Shown: positions 36,832 to 44,639 of the stretch, piece after piece
Layout: every line of letters starts with the position of its first letter
How positions within the stretch are numbered: the first letter of the stretch is position 1
Source of the DNA: UBA685 sp049890115
GTDB lineage: Bacteria; Pseudomonadota; Alphaproteobacteria; Puniceispirillales; Puniceispirillaceae
Reading direction: 5' to 3'
NCBI GenBank assembly: GCA_049890115.1
Contig: JBMHCC010000046.1
Location: forward strand, 1 to 64,000
Length of the DNA stretch: 64,000 nucleotides
Program-made: the position numbers and the translations under genes
Notes under the pieces: generated by a model
The model's database searches: none
What the model saw: the letters and a program-made list of their open reading frames with translations, nothing else
What the model was told of the DNA's origin: nothing

Positions 36832-37986
36832 CTAAAATGATAGGCGCCAACCAAGTGAGAGCTTTTGTGTTTTTTTGGCTTGAATATCGTCAAGTTGATA
36901 AGATGCTGTTAATGCCCCGATAGGCAGCTGGTTTTGCCATTTCGCCTCAAGCTGGCGTGCTGGGCGTGCTGGCTGGATTGTTGTAGCGGCAATGCTCGCA
37001 CCAGAAAATGTCAGTGATAAATCATCAATTTGCAATGGTTGTTTGATGGTAAAGGAAATATCACTATTCGCTATTGGCGTGTCTAATCCTATCTGCCAGC
37101 TAGAAAATGTCGCTTCCGCTGCACAAATCAAACAGCCAGATTGTGATGTCACCTTGCTTTGCCCTGCTAGCATTTCTGCCTGTAATGCCATCACACCAAA
37201 AGCATGACGATAGCCACTGCTTAGCCAATAGGCCTGACCACCTCCCCAGCGAAGAGCCCCAAAACCGCGGCTATCAAGCCAGCGATTCTGACTTCTATCA
37301 AGACCAAAGCTAAGCCAGCTTTGCCTGCCAGAATGGTCAGTGATAGATTCAAAATGACGATGCATTAACACAAGCTGGCGGCTGGTATCATAACCAAAAT
37401 GCAGCTGCCATTGAGATGGCGCGTCTGCATTGGCAGTGGCACTAGCAATACCAAACCAATGTTGCATAGGCTGATAGCTAATATCAGTTAATTGTGCACT
37501 ACCAACTATCTGTTCAGGAAATAAGCCAGTATCAGCAATATATTGCCAGCTATTGCCGCGTGAGACGCGCGATAATAAAGGTGCTGGGTCATTATGATTT
37601 TCAAGCCGCAGATTGCTGCCTAGAAACGAATCTGCCTGTATCGCAAACTGTGCATTATCAAAACTATCACTGGCAATAAACCGTACCCCTGTCATAGCTG
37701 ATAGCATCGCCTCATCAATAATCAGACCAGGTTCAAGAGCAGCATCATCCAAAGCCACATCAGCATCATTCGCACTGATAGATAACGTGCCGATAGGCGA
37801 CAAAGCTGCTGAGACATCCATCATGCCATGGCCAAAAATTGATGCCATCTTATCAGCACCACATTTCGACAACGTACAACCATTAGCAGCTGTCAGCCCA
37901 TCATAGCTAGCTGTTTGCAATAGGCGATTGGCAGCTTGTTGCGCTGATAATTGGGGGGAAGGCATCTTTGATAAGTGCCAAAGCAC
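36832..37986 (-). CDS. C-terminal part of frameshifted S8 protease: domain end plus beta-barrel
   Basis: This frame continues the subtilisin-like protein encoded from 38947. Its first meaningful residues, PQLSAQQAANRLLQTASYDG and then GHGMMDVSAALSPIG, are the end of an S8 domain. The remaining ~300 residues are barrel-like strands ending LSLGWRLSF (terminal Phe), as in autotransporters. The start codon offered at 37986 lies inside the upstream frame and has no clear role. Restoring frame by removing one C from the C6 tract (37953-37958) would give one ~704-residue protein. On its own this fragment would lack a signal peptide. Confidence 0.7.
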   Translation of the reverse strand: MLWHLSKMPSPQLSAQQAANRLLQTASYDGLTAANGCTLSKCGADKMASIFGHGMMDVSAALSPIGTLSISANDADVALDDAALEPGLIIDEAMLSAMTGVRFIASDSFDNAQFAIQADSFLGSNLRLENHNDPAPLLSRVSRGNSWQYIADTGLFPEQIVGSAQLTDISYQPMQHWFGIASATANADAPSQWQLHFGYDTSRQLVLMHRHFESITDHSGRQSWLSFGLDRSQNRWLDSRGFGALRWGGGQAYWLSSGYRHAFGVMALQAEMLAGQSKVTSQSGCLICAAEATFSSWQIGLDTPIANSDISFTIKQPLQIDDLSLTFSGASIAATTIQPARPARQLEAKWQNQLPIGALTASYQLDDIQAKKTQKLSLGWRLSF

Positions 37987-38947
37987 CTGTCACAAGCGGT
38001 GCTGCCATTGATGTGCCAGAGCGTCTTTCATAACCACCGCCAGAGCGCGCACCATAAAGGCCTGTCAAATAGACAGAATCGCCGCCACCTGGCGCAGTCA
38101 GACACCATTGTCTGGCAACACCGCAACGATTCGTATAGCGCGGCTCTCTGCCTGTGCTATCCACCGCAACAACCGCCAGCCAGCCCTTTTGCAGATAGCG
38201 ATGATAATAAGGCAGGCCAGCTCTGATAGAGACCTCATCATCCCCATCATTTCGCGCTGCCCAGACAAGCACCATACCATCTGCCACTGCCGCTTGCCAG
38301 GCACCTAATTCAGCACCAAGAGATCGGTTTACAACTGATTTACTAAGATCTGCAATCTCAAAATTGGATGCCCAGCTATTATTGATAAAACGAATATTCT
38401 TGGCACGTGCATCAGCCACTAGCGAGGGTAGAATCTGGCCACCTGTCTTGCTGCCAAAAGAACCATTTCGGTCAAAAATACGATAAGAGGTGATATCTGC
38501 CAGAGGCGCAATGCCATGCATTCCCCTGCCATCACGGGTACCACCAAGAAGGCTCGCAACATGTGTGCCATGACCTTGGGGATCAGATAAACCAGCACTA
38601 CTACCATGCCAATCAAGACCTGCCTTGACAGTCTCTAATTCAGAATGCGAGCCATCAATACCAGTATCAACCACAGCTGTTTTTACCTGAAAACCAGCAT
38701 GATTATCCTGATAAATAGAAGAAAGAGACAATGTGCCTAGTGCTGATTGACGGCTAAATTCACTGCTATAAGATGCCCCTTGCGGTAATACAGGCCTGTC
38801 AAAAACCCGCACAGCTGGTGGCGACGAGGATGATGATGAAACACCGCCACCACCGCCGCCACCGCCACATGCAGAGATGAACAAGATCGTCATAATCATC
38901 GCAGTTACGCTGCATGCTGTGTGAGCGGATCTCTTTATATCATCCAT
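37907..38947 (-). CDS. Subtilisin-like (S8) lipoprotein protease, N-terminal part; stops early by frameshift
   Basis: Start is the ATG at 38947, with AAGGGG 8 bases upstream; a GTG at 38956 overlaps that site and is rejected. The lipobox is FISAC (Cys30 counted from the GTG), followed by eight Gly and a Ser run, typical of surface lipoproteins. The S8 triad is intact: Asp97 (VDTGIDG), His132 (GHGTHVAS), Ser316 (GTSMAAP), with Asn236 as likely oxyanion residue. After KDAFPP the frame runs into 13 unrelated residues and a stop, whereas the -1C frame continues the domain. NalP of Neisseria is a comparable lipoprotein subtilisin autotransporter. Confidence 0.8.
   Translation of the reverse strand: MDDIKRSAHTACSVTAMIMTILFISACGGGGGGGGVSSSSSSPPAVRVFDRPVLPQGASYSSEFSRQSALGTLSLSSIYQDNHAGFQVKTAVVDTGIDGSHSELETVKAGLDWHGSSAGLSDPQGHGTHVASLLGGTRDGRGMHGIAPLADITSYRIFDRNGSFGSKTGGQILPSLVADARAKNIRFINNSWASNFEIADLSKSVVNRSLGAELGAWQAAVADGMVLVWAARNDGDDEVSIRAGLPYYHRYLQKGWLAVVAVDSTGREPRYTNRCGVARQWCLTAPGGGDSVYLTGLYGARSGGGYERRSGTSMAAPLVTGALALIKDAFPPIISATSCQSPIANS
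37953..37958 (-). repeat. C6 homopolymer at the protease frameshift point
   Basis: Six G on the plus strand (six C in the coding strand) sit exactly where the S8 reading frame breaks. With five C the coding strand reads DAFPQLSAQQAANRLL and joins the two halves; with six C it ends 13 codons later. This is a slippage-prone tract or a sequencing or assembly error. Confidence 0.85.
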
Positions 38948-38955
38948 TTGATACA

Positions 38956-38993
38956 CCCCTTATCCCGAGCGAGACTCCGCTCATACAAGAGGG
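38956..38993 (-). promoter_or_regulatory. Hairpin that could mask the protease ribosome-binding site
   Basis: In the minus-strand leader, CCC-T-CTT (38993-38987) can pair with AAGGGG (38961-38956), the presumed ribosome-binding site, around an inner stem GAGCG/CGCTC (38978-38982 with 38967-38971). The RBS would be buried in the outer stem. This is a prediction by eye; stability was not calculated. Confidence 0.35.
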
Positions 38994-39070
38994 TATTAAA
39001 TTAGATATTTTTAATGTTTAAAGCAGTCCATCTGGATGAAAGAGCTAGTCTTTATGAGGTAGTGATCATG

Positions 39071-39682
39071 CTATTGTGCTAGCAGCTTTTCCATTTTGGC
39101 TAATGCCACTTCATAGGGTTCAGCTGGGCTGATTGTGCCTTTGAACTGACCATCTGATCGATATAAAAACACAGATGCTGTGTGATCAACCAGATACTCA
39201 TCATCTCCTGTATCAATGCGTTTCGCAAAGACACCGAATCGCTGTAATGTCTGTGCAATCTCATCGCTTTGACCTGTGATTCCGATGATATCAGCATCAA
39301 ATAGGCTGAGATATTCGCTCATCTGTGTGACGGTATCACGCTCTGGGTCAACTGTGAAAAAGACAAGCTGGAGATCATCTGCGCCTTTGCTATTCGCAGC
39401 TATCAGTTCTGATTTTATATCTGCCATCTGGCTAAGGGTTGTTGGGCAAATATCAGGGCACCAAGTAAATCCAAAATAAATGGCGGTTGGCTTGCCAGCC
39501 AAATCATCATTGGTAATGGCTTGCCCCTGATGATCCAGCAGGCTGAAATCTGTAGCTGATAAAGAAGGCAGCAAGCCCTTATCTGATGTTTTAAGATAGT
39601 GCTGGCCTGCAAAACCGCCAATCAGTGCGAGAAGACCAATAATGAAAATCACGGCAATCTGTTTTGATGATAGCTGTTTCAT
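39071..39682 (-). CDS. SCO1/SenC family copper chaperone
   Basis: About 203 residues from the preferred ATG (MKQLSSKQIAVIFIIGLLALIGGF), which gives one N-terminal membrane anchor; the frame extends to 39742. The thioredoxin-like domain faces the periplasm and has the copper ligands CxxxC (WCPDICPTT) and a distal His (LVDHTASVFL). Sco proteins load the CuA site of cytochrome c oxidase. No oxidase genes adjoin it, but ctaA elsewhere in the window belongs to the same assembly pathway. Confidence 0.93.
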   Translation of the reverse strand: MKQLSSKQIAVIFIIGLLALIGGFAGQHYLKTSDKGLLPSLSATDFSLLDHQGQAITNDDLAGKPTAIYFGFTWCPDICPTTLSQMADIKSELIAANSKGADDLQLVFFTVDPERDTVTQMSEYLSLFDADIIGITGQSDEIAQTLQRFGVFAKRIDTGDDEYLVDHTASVFLYRSDGQFKGTISPAEPYEVALAKMEKLLAQ

Positions 39683-39979
39683 CTTAAAAAATGTCACTTT
39701 CAAAGGCAGTTTTATTATCTTGGCACTGATGCTGTCACACACTTATGACAAGATAAGGGCAATGCGATAATGATGGCAAATTTAGCATTATTAAGACGCT
39801 GTTACCATGAAACAGATGGCAAGGTGATGTTCAAAAATGTCGCGGCTGACAAGGTGATATCTTTTATTTGTCAAAGAGGCTAAATACCACTATCGTCACA
39901 GCTGATTTCTGGCTCTCATTTGGGCCTGCTTATCATCGTCACTATGGCTATCATTATGGCAAAAGGTTGCTGACAAATC

Positions 39980-40258
39980 ATGATGTCTTTGCTCTTTCTG
40001 ATTGACACGATCATCACGCTTTATATCTGGAGCCTTGTTATCTATGTGGTAGCAAGCTGGCTAATTGCGTTTAATATCATTAATCCTTGGCAGCCTGCAA
40101 TAAGGCAGATCCTAACAATGCTGGAACGGTTACATGAACCGGTAATGTCACGCATCAGACAAGTATTACCGAATCTAGGCGGCATTGATATTAGCCCCAT
40201 TATCGTGTTGTTAGCATTGCAGTTTTTGCGCAATTTATTATTTGAATATCTGGCATAG
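39980..40258 (+). CDS. YggT family membrane protein
   Basis: A 92-residue protein with two hydrophobic segments (LIDTIITLYIWSLVIYVVASW and ISPIIVLLALQFLRNLLF) around a conserved loop (LERLHEPVMSRIRQVLPNLGGIDISP). This is the single-repeat YggT form. YggT proteins are implicated in membrane or division functions and osmotic tolerance, with no defined biochemistry. It lies 160 bases upstream of folD on the same strand; the 237-base gap before it holds no convincing gene. Confidence 0.9.
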   Translation: MMSLLFLIDTIITLYIWSLVIYVVASWLIAFNIINPWQPAIRQILTMLERLHEPVMSRIRQVLPNLGGIDISPIIVLLALQFLRNLLFEYLA

Positions 40259-40418
40259 GGATCACTTTGCCTGATAATCTTGTCAGTGACAGCAAATTAG
40301 AATTCAGGCGAAATTATCATAAAGATAAACTAAAATTATGTCGCAATTAAATGATAGGGACATGGCATAGCTATTATCTTTGGCACAGCATTGAACGGGA
40401 ATAAGGGGTAAGATTGAA

Positions 40419-41315
40419 ATGGCACAGCTAATTGATGGCAAGGCATTTTCTGAAAAATTAGTCGTTGAAATGGCAGATTACGCTGCCAAAATAACACAGG
40501 TAACAGGCACAGCCCCTGGCCTTGCTGTGGTGTTGGTTGGTGACGATCCGGCATCTCATGTCTATGTGCGCAACAAAGCTGAGAGGACAAAATCAGCTGG
40601 TATGCGCTCAATCGAACATCGCTTGCCTGCTGATACATCAGAAGCTGATTTGCTGGCTTTGGTTGAGACGCTTAATCATGATGATAGCATTGACGGCATT
40701 TTGGTTCAGCTGCCTCTGCCAGACCAGATTGATTCTGATAAGGTGATACAATCTATTGCTCATGAAAAAGATGTTGATGGCTTTCATCTGATGAATGTTG
40801 GCGCCTTATCAACAGGTCTTGATGCGCTTGTCCCTTGCACACCATTTGGCTGTATCTTGCTGCTTCGTGATTTACTAGGCTCTCTGTCAGGGCTGAATGC
40901 TGTGGTGCTTGGCCGCTCTAATATTGTCGGTAAGCCCATGGCACAATTATTGCTGGCTGAAAATGCCACTGTCACAATCGCCCATTCACGCACAAAAGAT
41001 TTAGAAGCACTATGCCGGTCAGCTGATATTTTGGTTGCTGCTGTGGGACGCCCTGAGATGGTCAAAGCAGAATGGGTTAAAGAAGGTGCCTGTGTGATTG
41101 ATGTTGGCATTAACCGTGTGCCTGCACCTGAGAGAGGGGAAGGCAAATTCCGCCTGACAGGAGATGTTGATTTTGCCGCTGTTGAACCAGTGGCAGGTGC
41201 CATCACCCCTGTGCCTGGCGGTGTTGGACCAATGACAATTGCTTGTCTGTTGCGTAATACCGTTGTTGCCGCAGCACGCCGCCATAATCTTAAGCTTGAT
41301 GGCTTGACTTCTTAA
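40419..41315 (+). CDS. folD: Bifunctional methylenetetrahydrofolate dehydrogenase / methenyl-THF cyclohydrolase
   Basis: A 298-residue one-carbon enzyme. Active-site motifs: SHVYVRNKAERT (catalytic Lys), GILVQLPLP, KDVDGFH, and the NADP-binding LGRSNIVGKPMAQLLL, ending TPVPGGVGPMTIA. It interconverts methylene-, methenyl- and formyl-THF. It is followed after 55 bases by the HIG1 gene. Length is normal. Confidence 0.97.
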   Translation: MAQLIDGKAFSEKLVVEMADYAAKITQVTGTAPGLAVVLVGDDPASHVYVRNKAERTKSAGMRSIEHRLPADTSEADLLALVETLNHDDSIDGILVQLPLPDQIDSDKVIQSIAHEKDVDGFHLMNVGALSTGLDALVPCTPFGCILLLRDLLGSLSGLNAVVLGRSNIVGKPMAQLLLAENATVTIAHSRTKDLEALCRSADILVAAVGRPEMVKAEWVKEGACVIDVGINRVPAPERGEGKFRLTGDVDFAAVEPVAGAITPVPGGVGPMTIACLLRNTVVAAARRHNLKLDGLTS

Positions 41316-41370
41316 CCATTTGGCCAAGCTTTCCTATGTATAGCTTTTATGACAGGATGCGTTCAGTTTT

Positions 41371-41571
41371 ATGGATATTGAAAAAATCGTAATGGGGGCA
41401 GCCCTTTTGATTGTGGCCTTTATCTTGGGATGGGGCATTTACAGCATGGGTCGCGGCGGTGAATATAACCGCAATATATCAAATAAATTAATGCGCTACC
41501 GTGTCTTGTTTCAGGCGCTAGCCATATTAATTTTCATAGTGATATTATGGTTCCGCGAGCCGCGCGGCTAA
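41371..41571 (+). CDS. HIG1-domain small membrane protein
   Basis: A 66-residue protein with two transmembrane segments (residues ~5-25 and ~45-62) joined by a short charged loop; the sequence GGEYNRNISNKLMRYRVLFQ matches the hypoxia-induced-gene-1 (HIG_1_N) pattern. Mitochondrial relatives modulate respiratory complexes. In Alphaproteobacteria it commonly precedes the PduO-type adenosyltransferase and etfBA, as here (11 bases to the next gene). Confidence 0.8.
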   Translation: MDIEKIVMGAALLIVAFILGWGIYSMGRGGEYNRNISNKLMRYRVLFQALAILIFIVILWFREPRG

Positions 41572-41582
41572 GAGAGGGTTAG

Positions 41583-42137
41583 ATGGTCAAGTTAAATAAA
41601 ATCTATACAAGAACAGGTGATAGTGGCGAAACCTCACTGGTCAATGGTGCGCGTGTTTCAAAACATTCACGACGCCCAGCTGCTTTTGGTGAGGTTGACG
41701 AGCTCAATTCTGTGATTGGCCTTGCCAGAACAGAAGCTGATGATGCTGTTAATGAGATGCTGGCGCGTATTCAGAATGATTTATTTGATCTAGGCGCTGA
41801 TTTGGCCACACCTGAAACAGATAAAATGGCACTGCGCATTACAGATGCCCAAGTCAAACGTCTGGAAGATGAAATTGATGTCATGAATGCTGATTTGCAG
41901 CCTTTGAAATCATTTATTCTGCCAGGTGGCACAAAACTAGCAGCATGGTTACATCTTGGCAGAACGGTGGCAAGACGCGCTGAACGCCGCATGACAGAAT
42001 TGGCCGTCGAAGAAGTCGTGAATGAGCCAGCTATGCAATATATTAACCGCTTATCTGACCATCTTTTTGTACTAGCACGTCATGTGAATGATAATGGCGC
42101 ATCTGATGTGTTATGGGTGCCAGGCTCGAATGGCTAA
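41583..42137 (+). CDS. Cob(I)alamin adenosyltransferase, PduO type
   Basis: A 184-residue ATP:cob(I)alamin adenosyltransferase making adenosylcobalamin. Motifs: IYTRTGDSGETSLVNGARVSK (ATP binding), FGEVDELNSVIGLAR, the FILPGGTKLAAWLHLGRTVARRAERR helix with conserved Arg, and LNRLSD-like INRLSDHLFVLAR. The SD is GAGAGGG. It complements CobS/CobT elsewhere in the window. It lies between the HIG1 gene and etfB. Confidence 0.92.
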   Translation: MVKLNKIYTRTGDSGETSLVNGARVSKHSRRPAAFGEVDELNSVIGLARTEADDAVNEMLARIQNDLFDLGADLATPETDKMALRITDAQVKRLEDEIDVMNADLQPLKSFILPGGTKLAAWLHLGRTVARRAERRMTELAVEEVVNEPAMQYINRLSDHLFVLARHVNDNGASDVLWVPGSNG

Positions 42138-42303
42138 TGAAACAGCCGCAAAAAAGCGGCAAAATGGCGTTCTGATAGGAAAAAATGTCAGAATTTCACA
42201 AAATCATTTTACCTGCCCATTCTAAATGGTAGATAGCTTGCGAATAGAATTTTGGACTGGCTGCCAAAAAAATAGCAGTCAGAACAGTGAAAGGACTTAG
42301 CAG

Positions 42304-43053
42304 ATGAAAATCCTTGTGCCAGTAAAGCGCGTCATTGATTATAACGTAAAGGTGCGTGTGAAAGCTGATCAAACAGGTGTTGAGCTTGCCAATGTAAAAA
42401 TGGCAATGAACCCATTTGACGAGATTGCCGTTGAACAAGCACTTCGTATCAAAGAGGCTGGTCAGGCTGATGAAGTTGTGTTGGTTTCAGTTGGCCCGAC
42501 ACAATCTCAGGAAACCATCCGCACAGGCCTTGCCATGGGTGCTGATAGAGGCATTCATATCGAAGCAGCTCATGAAACAGAGCCATTAGCAGTTGCCAAA
42601 TTATTACAGGCTGTGATTGCACGTGAAGAGCCTGGCCTTGTCCTATGCGGCAAGCAAGCCATTGATGATGATAGCAACCAGACAGGCCAGATGCTATCTG
42701 CCTTGCTTGGCTGGTCTCAGGCAACATTTGCATCAGGCGTCGAGCTCAATGGTGATAGCGCCAAAATCATCCGTGAAGTTGATGGTGGTCTGGAACATAT
42801 TTCAGTTTCATTGCCATCTGTCATCAGCGTTGATTTGCGACTGAATGAGCCGCGCTATGCATCACTGCCTAATATTATGAAAGCAAAAAAGAAGCCGATT
42901 GACAGCCTGTCTGTTGAAGAGCTTGGTGTTGATATCGCACCACGTCTTTCTGTTCTAAAAGTCGAAGAGCCAGAAGCTCGTGCGGCAGGTATCAAAGTGG
43001 GATCGGTATCTGAACTTGTTGAAAAACTGAAAAATGAAGCAAAGGTGATCTGA
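42304..43053 (+). CDS. etfB: Electron transfer flavoprotein beta subunit
   Basis: A 249-residue AMP-binding subunit of ETF. It starts MKILVPVKRVIDYNVKVRV and contains NPFDEIAVEQALR, the GKQAIDDDSNQTGQMLSALL loop and the recognition-loop sequence SLPSVISVDLRLNEPRYASLPN, where the Leu for dehydrogenase docking lies. ETF carries electrons from acyl-CoA and other dehydrogenases to ubiquinone. The etfA start is 2 bases after the stop. Confidence 0.97.
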   Translation: MKILVPVKRVIDYNVKVRVKADQTGVELANVKMAMNPFDEIAVEQALRIKEAGQADEVVLVSVGPTQSQETIRTGLAMGADRGIHIEAAHETEPLAVAKLLQAVIAREEPGLVLCGKQAIDDDSNQTGQMLSALLGWSQATFASGVELNGDSAKIIREVDGGLEHISVSLPSVISVDLRLNEPRYASLPNIMKAKKKPIDSLSVEELGVDIAPRLSVLKVEEPEARAAGIKVGSVSELVEKLKNEAKVI

Positions 43054-43055
43054 AG

Positions 43056-43988
43056 ATGAGCATTTTGATAATTTGTGATCATGATGGCGCAACATTAGGC
43101 GCTGCTACACTGAACGCTGTCACAGCTGCTGTTGAAATTGGCGGTGATATTGATGTGCTTGTCGCTGGCAATAATGTTGGTGATATCGCATCACAAGCAG
43201 CATCGATTGCTGGCGTGGCGCGTGTCCTAACAGCTGATTCAGCTGAATTAGGTAATGGTCTGGCAGAAAATGTCGCACCTGTTATTGCTGGTATTGCTGA
43301 TAATTACAGCCACATTCTGGCACCTGCAACAACCTATGGCAAAAACATCATGCCACGTGTTGCCGCAATGAAGGATGTTGCACAAATCTCTGACATTATT
43401 TCAGTGGAATCTGCTGATACGTTCAAACGTCCTATCTATGCTGGTAACGCCATCGCAACAGTGCAAAGCGGTGAAGGGCTAAAGATGATCACAGTTCGTG
43501 CAACCGCTTTTGAAGCTGCTGCTGAAACAGGTGGCTCTGCTGCGATTGAAAGCGTGTCAGCTGCTGGTGATGCTGGCTTGTCATCATTTGAGAAATCAGA
43601 ATTATCATCATCAGAACGCCCAGAGCTGACATCAGCTGGCATTGTGGTATCTGGTGGCCGCGGCATGCAAGATGGTTCAAACTTTGCCATGCTTGAAAAG
43701 GTAGCTGATAAATTAGGCGCAGCTGTTGGCGCATCACGTGCTGCTGTTGATGCTGGCTTTGTGCCAAATGATTATCAGGTTGGCCAAACAGGCAAGGTGG
43801 TTGCACCTGACCTTTATATCGCTGTTGGTATTTCAGGCGCGATTCAGCACCTAGCAGGCATGAAAGACTCAAAAGTCATCGTTGCCATCAATAAAGATGA
43901 TGAAGCACCTATCTTCCAGGTAGCTGATTATGGTCTGGTTGCTGATCTATTTGACGCTGTTCCAGAATTAGAAGGCGAGCTAAACTAG
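43056..43988 (+). CDS. etfA: Electron transfer flavoprotein alpha subunit
   Basis: A 310-residue FAD-binding subunit. The C-terminal FAD domain has VSGGRGMQDGSNF, GASRAAVDAGF, VGQTGKVVAPDLYIAVGISGAIQHLAGM and IVAINKDDEAPIFQVADYGLV, all signature. It pairs with EtfB to deliver electrons to ETF:quinone oxidoreductase. A terminator follows. Confidence 0.97.
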   Translation: MSILIICDHDGATLGAATLNAVTAAVEIGGDIDVLVAGNNVGDIASQAASIAGVARVLTADSAELGNGLAENVAPVIAGIADNYSHILAPATTYGKNIMPRVAAMKDVAQISDIISVESADTFKRPIYAGNAIATVQSGEGLKMITVRATAFEAAAETGGSAAIESVSAAGDAGLSSFEKSELSSSERPELTSAGIVVSGGRGMQDGSNFAMLEKVADKLGAAVGASRAAVDAGFVPNDYQVGQTGKVVAPDLYIAVGISGAIQHLAGMKDSKVIVAINKDDEAPIFQVADYGLVADLFDAVPELEGELN

Positions 43989-44014
43989 CCTTTTATTACC
44001 ACTCACATAATAAT

Positions 44015-44047
44015 AAAGCCTGTCAGTTCAACTGACGGGCTTTTTTT
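44015..44047 (+). terminator. Intrinsic terminator after etfA
   Basis: AAAGCCTGTCAGT (44015-44027) pairs with ACTGACGGGCTTT (44031-44043), one G-U pair, 3-base loop, followed by a T7 run. It is a textbook rho-independent terminator ending the etfBA transcript, and lies just beyond the convergent tlpA-like gene. Confidence 0.92.
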
Positions 44048-44053
44048 ATGGTA

Positions 44054-44575
44054 TCACCTGCCGATGAGGGTCTTAATTTCATCTAAAATCGCAGGCTCTG
44101 CCCATTCAGCAGGCCCTTTGATAAAATAAATGTCTGACTGATCAGCTGAAATCAAATAAGAGCTTGGCAAACCATTCAAACGTAAATGACGCGCCCAATC
44201 ATTATTAGTATCATGGACAAATAGCGCATCTGTAATGCCGCGTTCACGCAAAAATGCCAGCGCATGATCACTGCCTTTGCGGTCAACTGAAATCAAGATA
44301 ACTGCGATATTATCACCAGCTAATTGTCTGGCAGCTTCATCTAATTGCGGCAATTCATGAATACATGGGGCGCACCATGTCGCCCAGAAATTCACTAATA
44401 AAGCTTGGCTATCCTTATAATCAGCAAAGGTGAATTGCCCATCATCTGCTGCTGGCAAACTGCCTTCTGGCAAGGTGATATTATGAGCCTTTTCAGCTGG
44501 TAATTGCGCCTCTGCCATAGCTGGTATCATTACAAGCCAACAGACAGATGCCATCATAACAAAAATACGCTGCAT
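44054..44575 (-). CDS. TlpA-like periplasmic thioredoxin
   Basis: About 173 residues from the ATG at 44575 (MQRIFVMMASVCWLVMIPAMAEA), which supplies a signal peptide. The longer frame, to 44641, would overlap the argH ribosome-binding site and is disfavoured. The redox motif is WCAPC in LLVNFWATWCAPCIHELPQL, with the cis-Pro region GLPSSYLI. TlpA-type proteins reduce periplasmic Cys, for instance during cytochrome maturation. It is divergent from argH, as in many Alphaproteobacteria. Confidence 0.9.
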   Translation of the reverse strand: MQRIFVMMASVCWLVMIPAMAEAQLPAEKAHNITLPEGSLPAADDGQFTFADYKDSQALLVNFWATWCAPCIHELPQLDEAARQLAGDNIAVILISVDRKGSDHALAFLRERGITDALFVHDTNNDWARHLRLNGLPSSYLISADQSDIYFIKGPAEWAEPAILDEIKTLIGR

Positions 44576-44639
44576 AGTTTTTTGCTGGTAAAATCTGAAA
44601 TTCTGCCTATAAATCAACGAGAATAAGGAGCTTTTTGCC

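Noticed and set aside
39769..39882. 37-codon ORF (MMANLALLRRCYHE) upstream of yggT
   Set aside because: No ribosome-binding site, no domain and no conservation evidence; too short to support.
40784..41206. 140-residue minus-strand ORF inside folD
   Set aside because: Composition is that of a reversed coding strand (Ser/Arg/Thr-rich); folD is unambiguous.
42145..42160. Short hairpin GCCGC-A6-GCGGC after the adenosyltransferase gene as terminator
   Set aside because: Only 5 bp with no U-run; etfB probably lies on its own or the same transcript.
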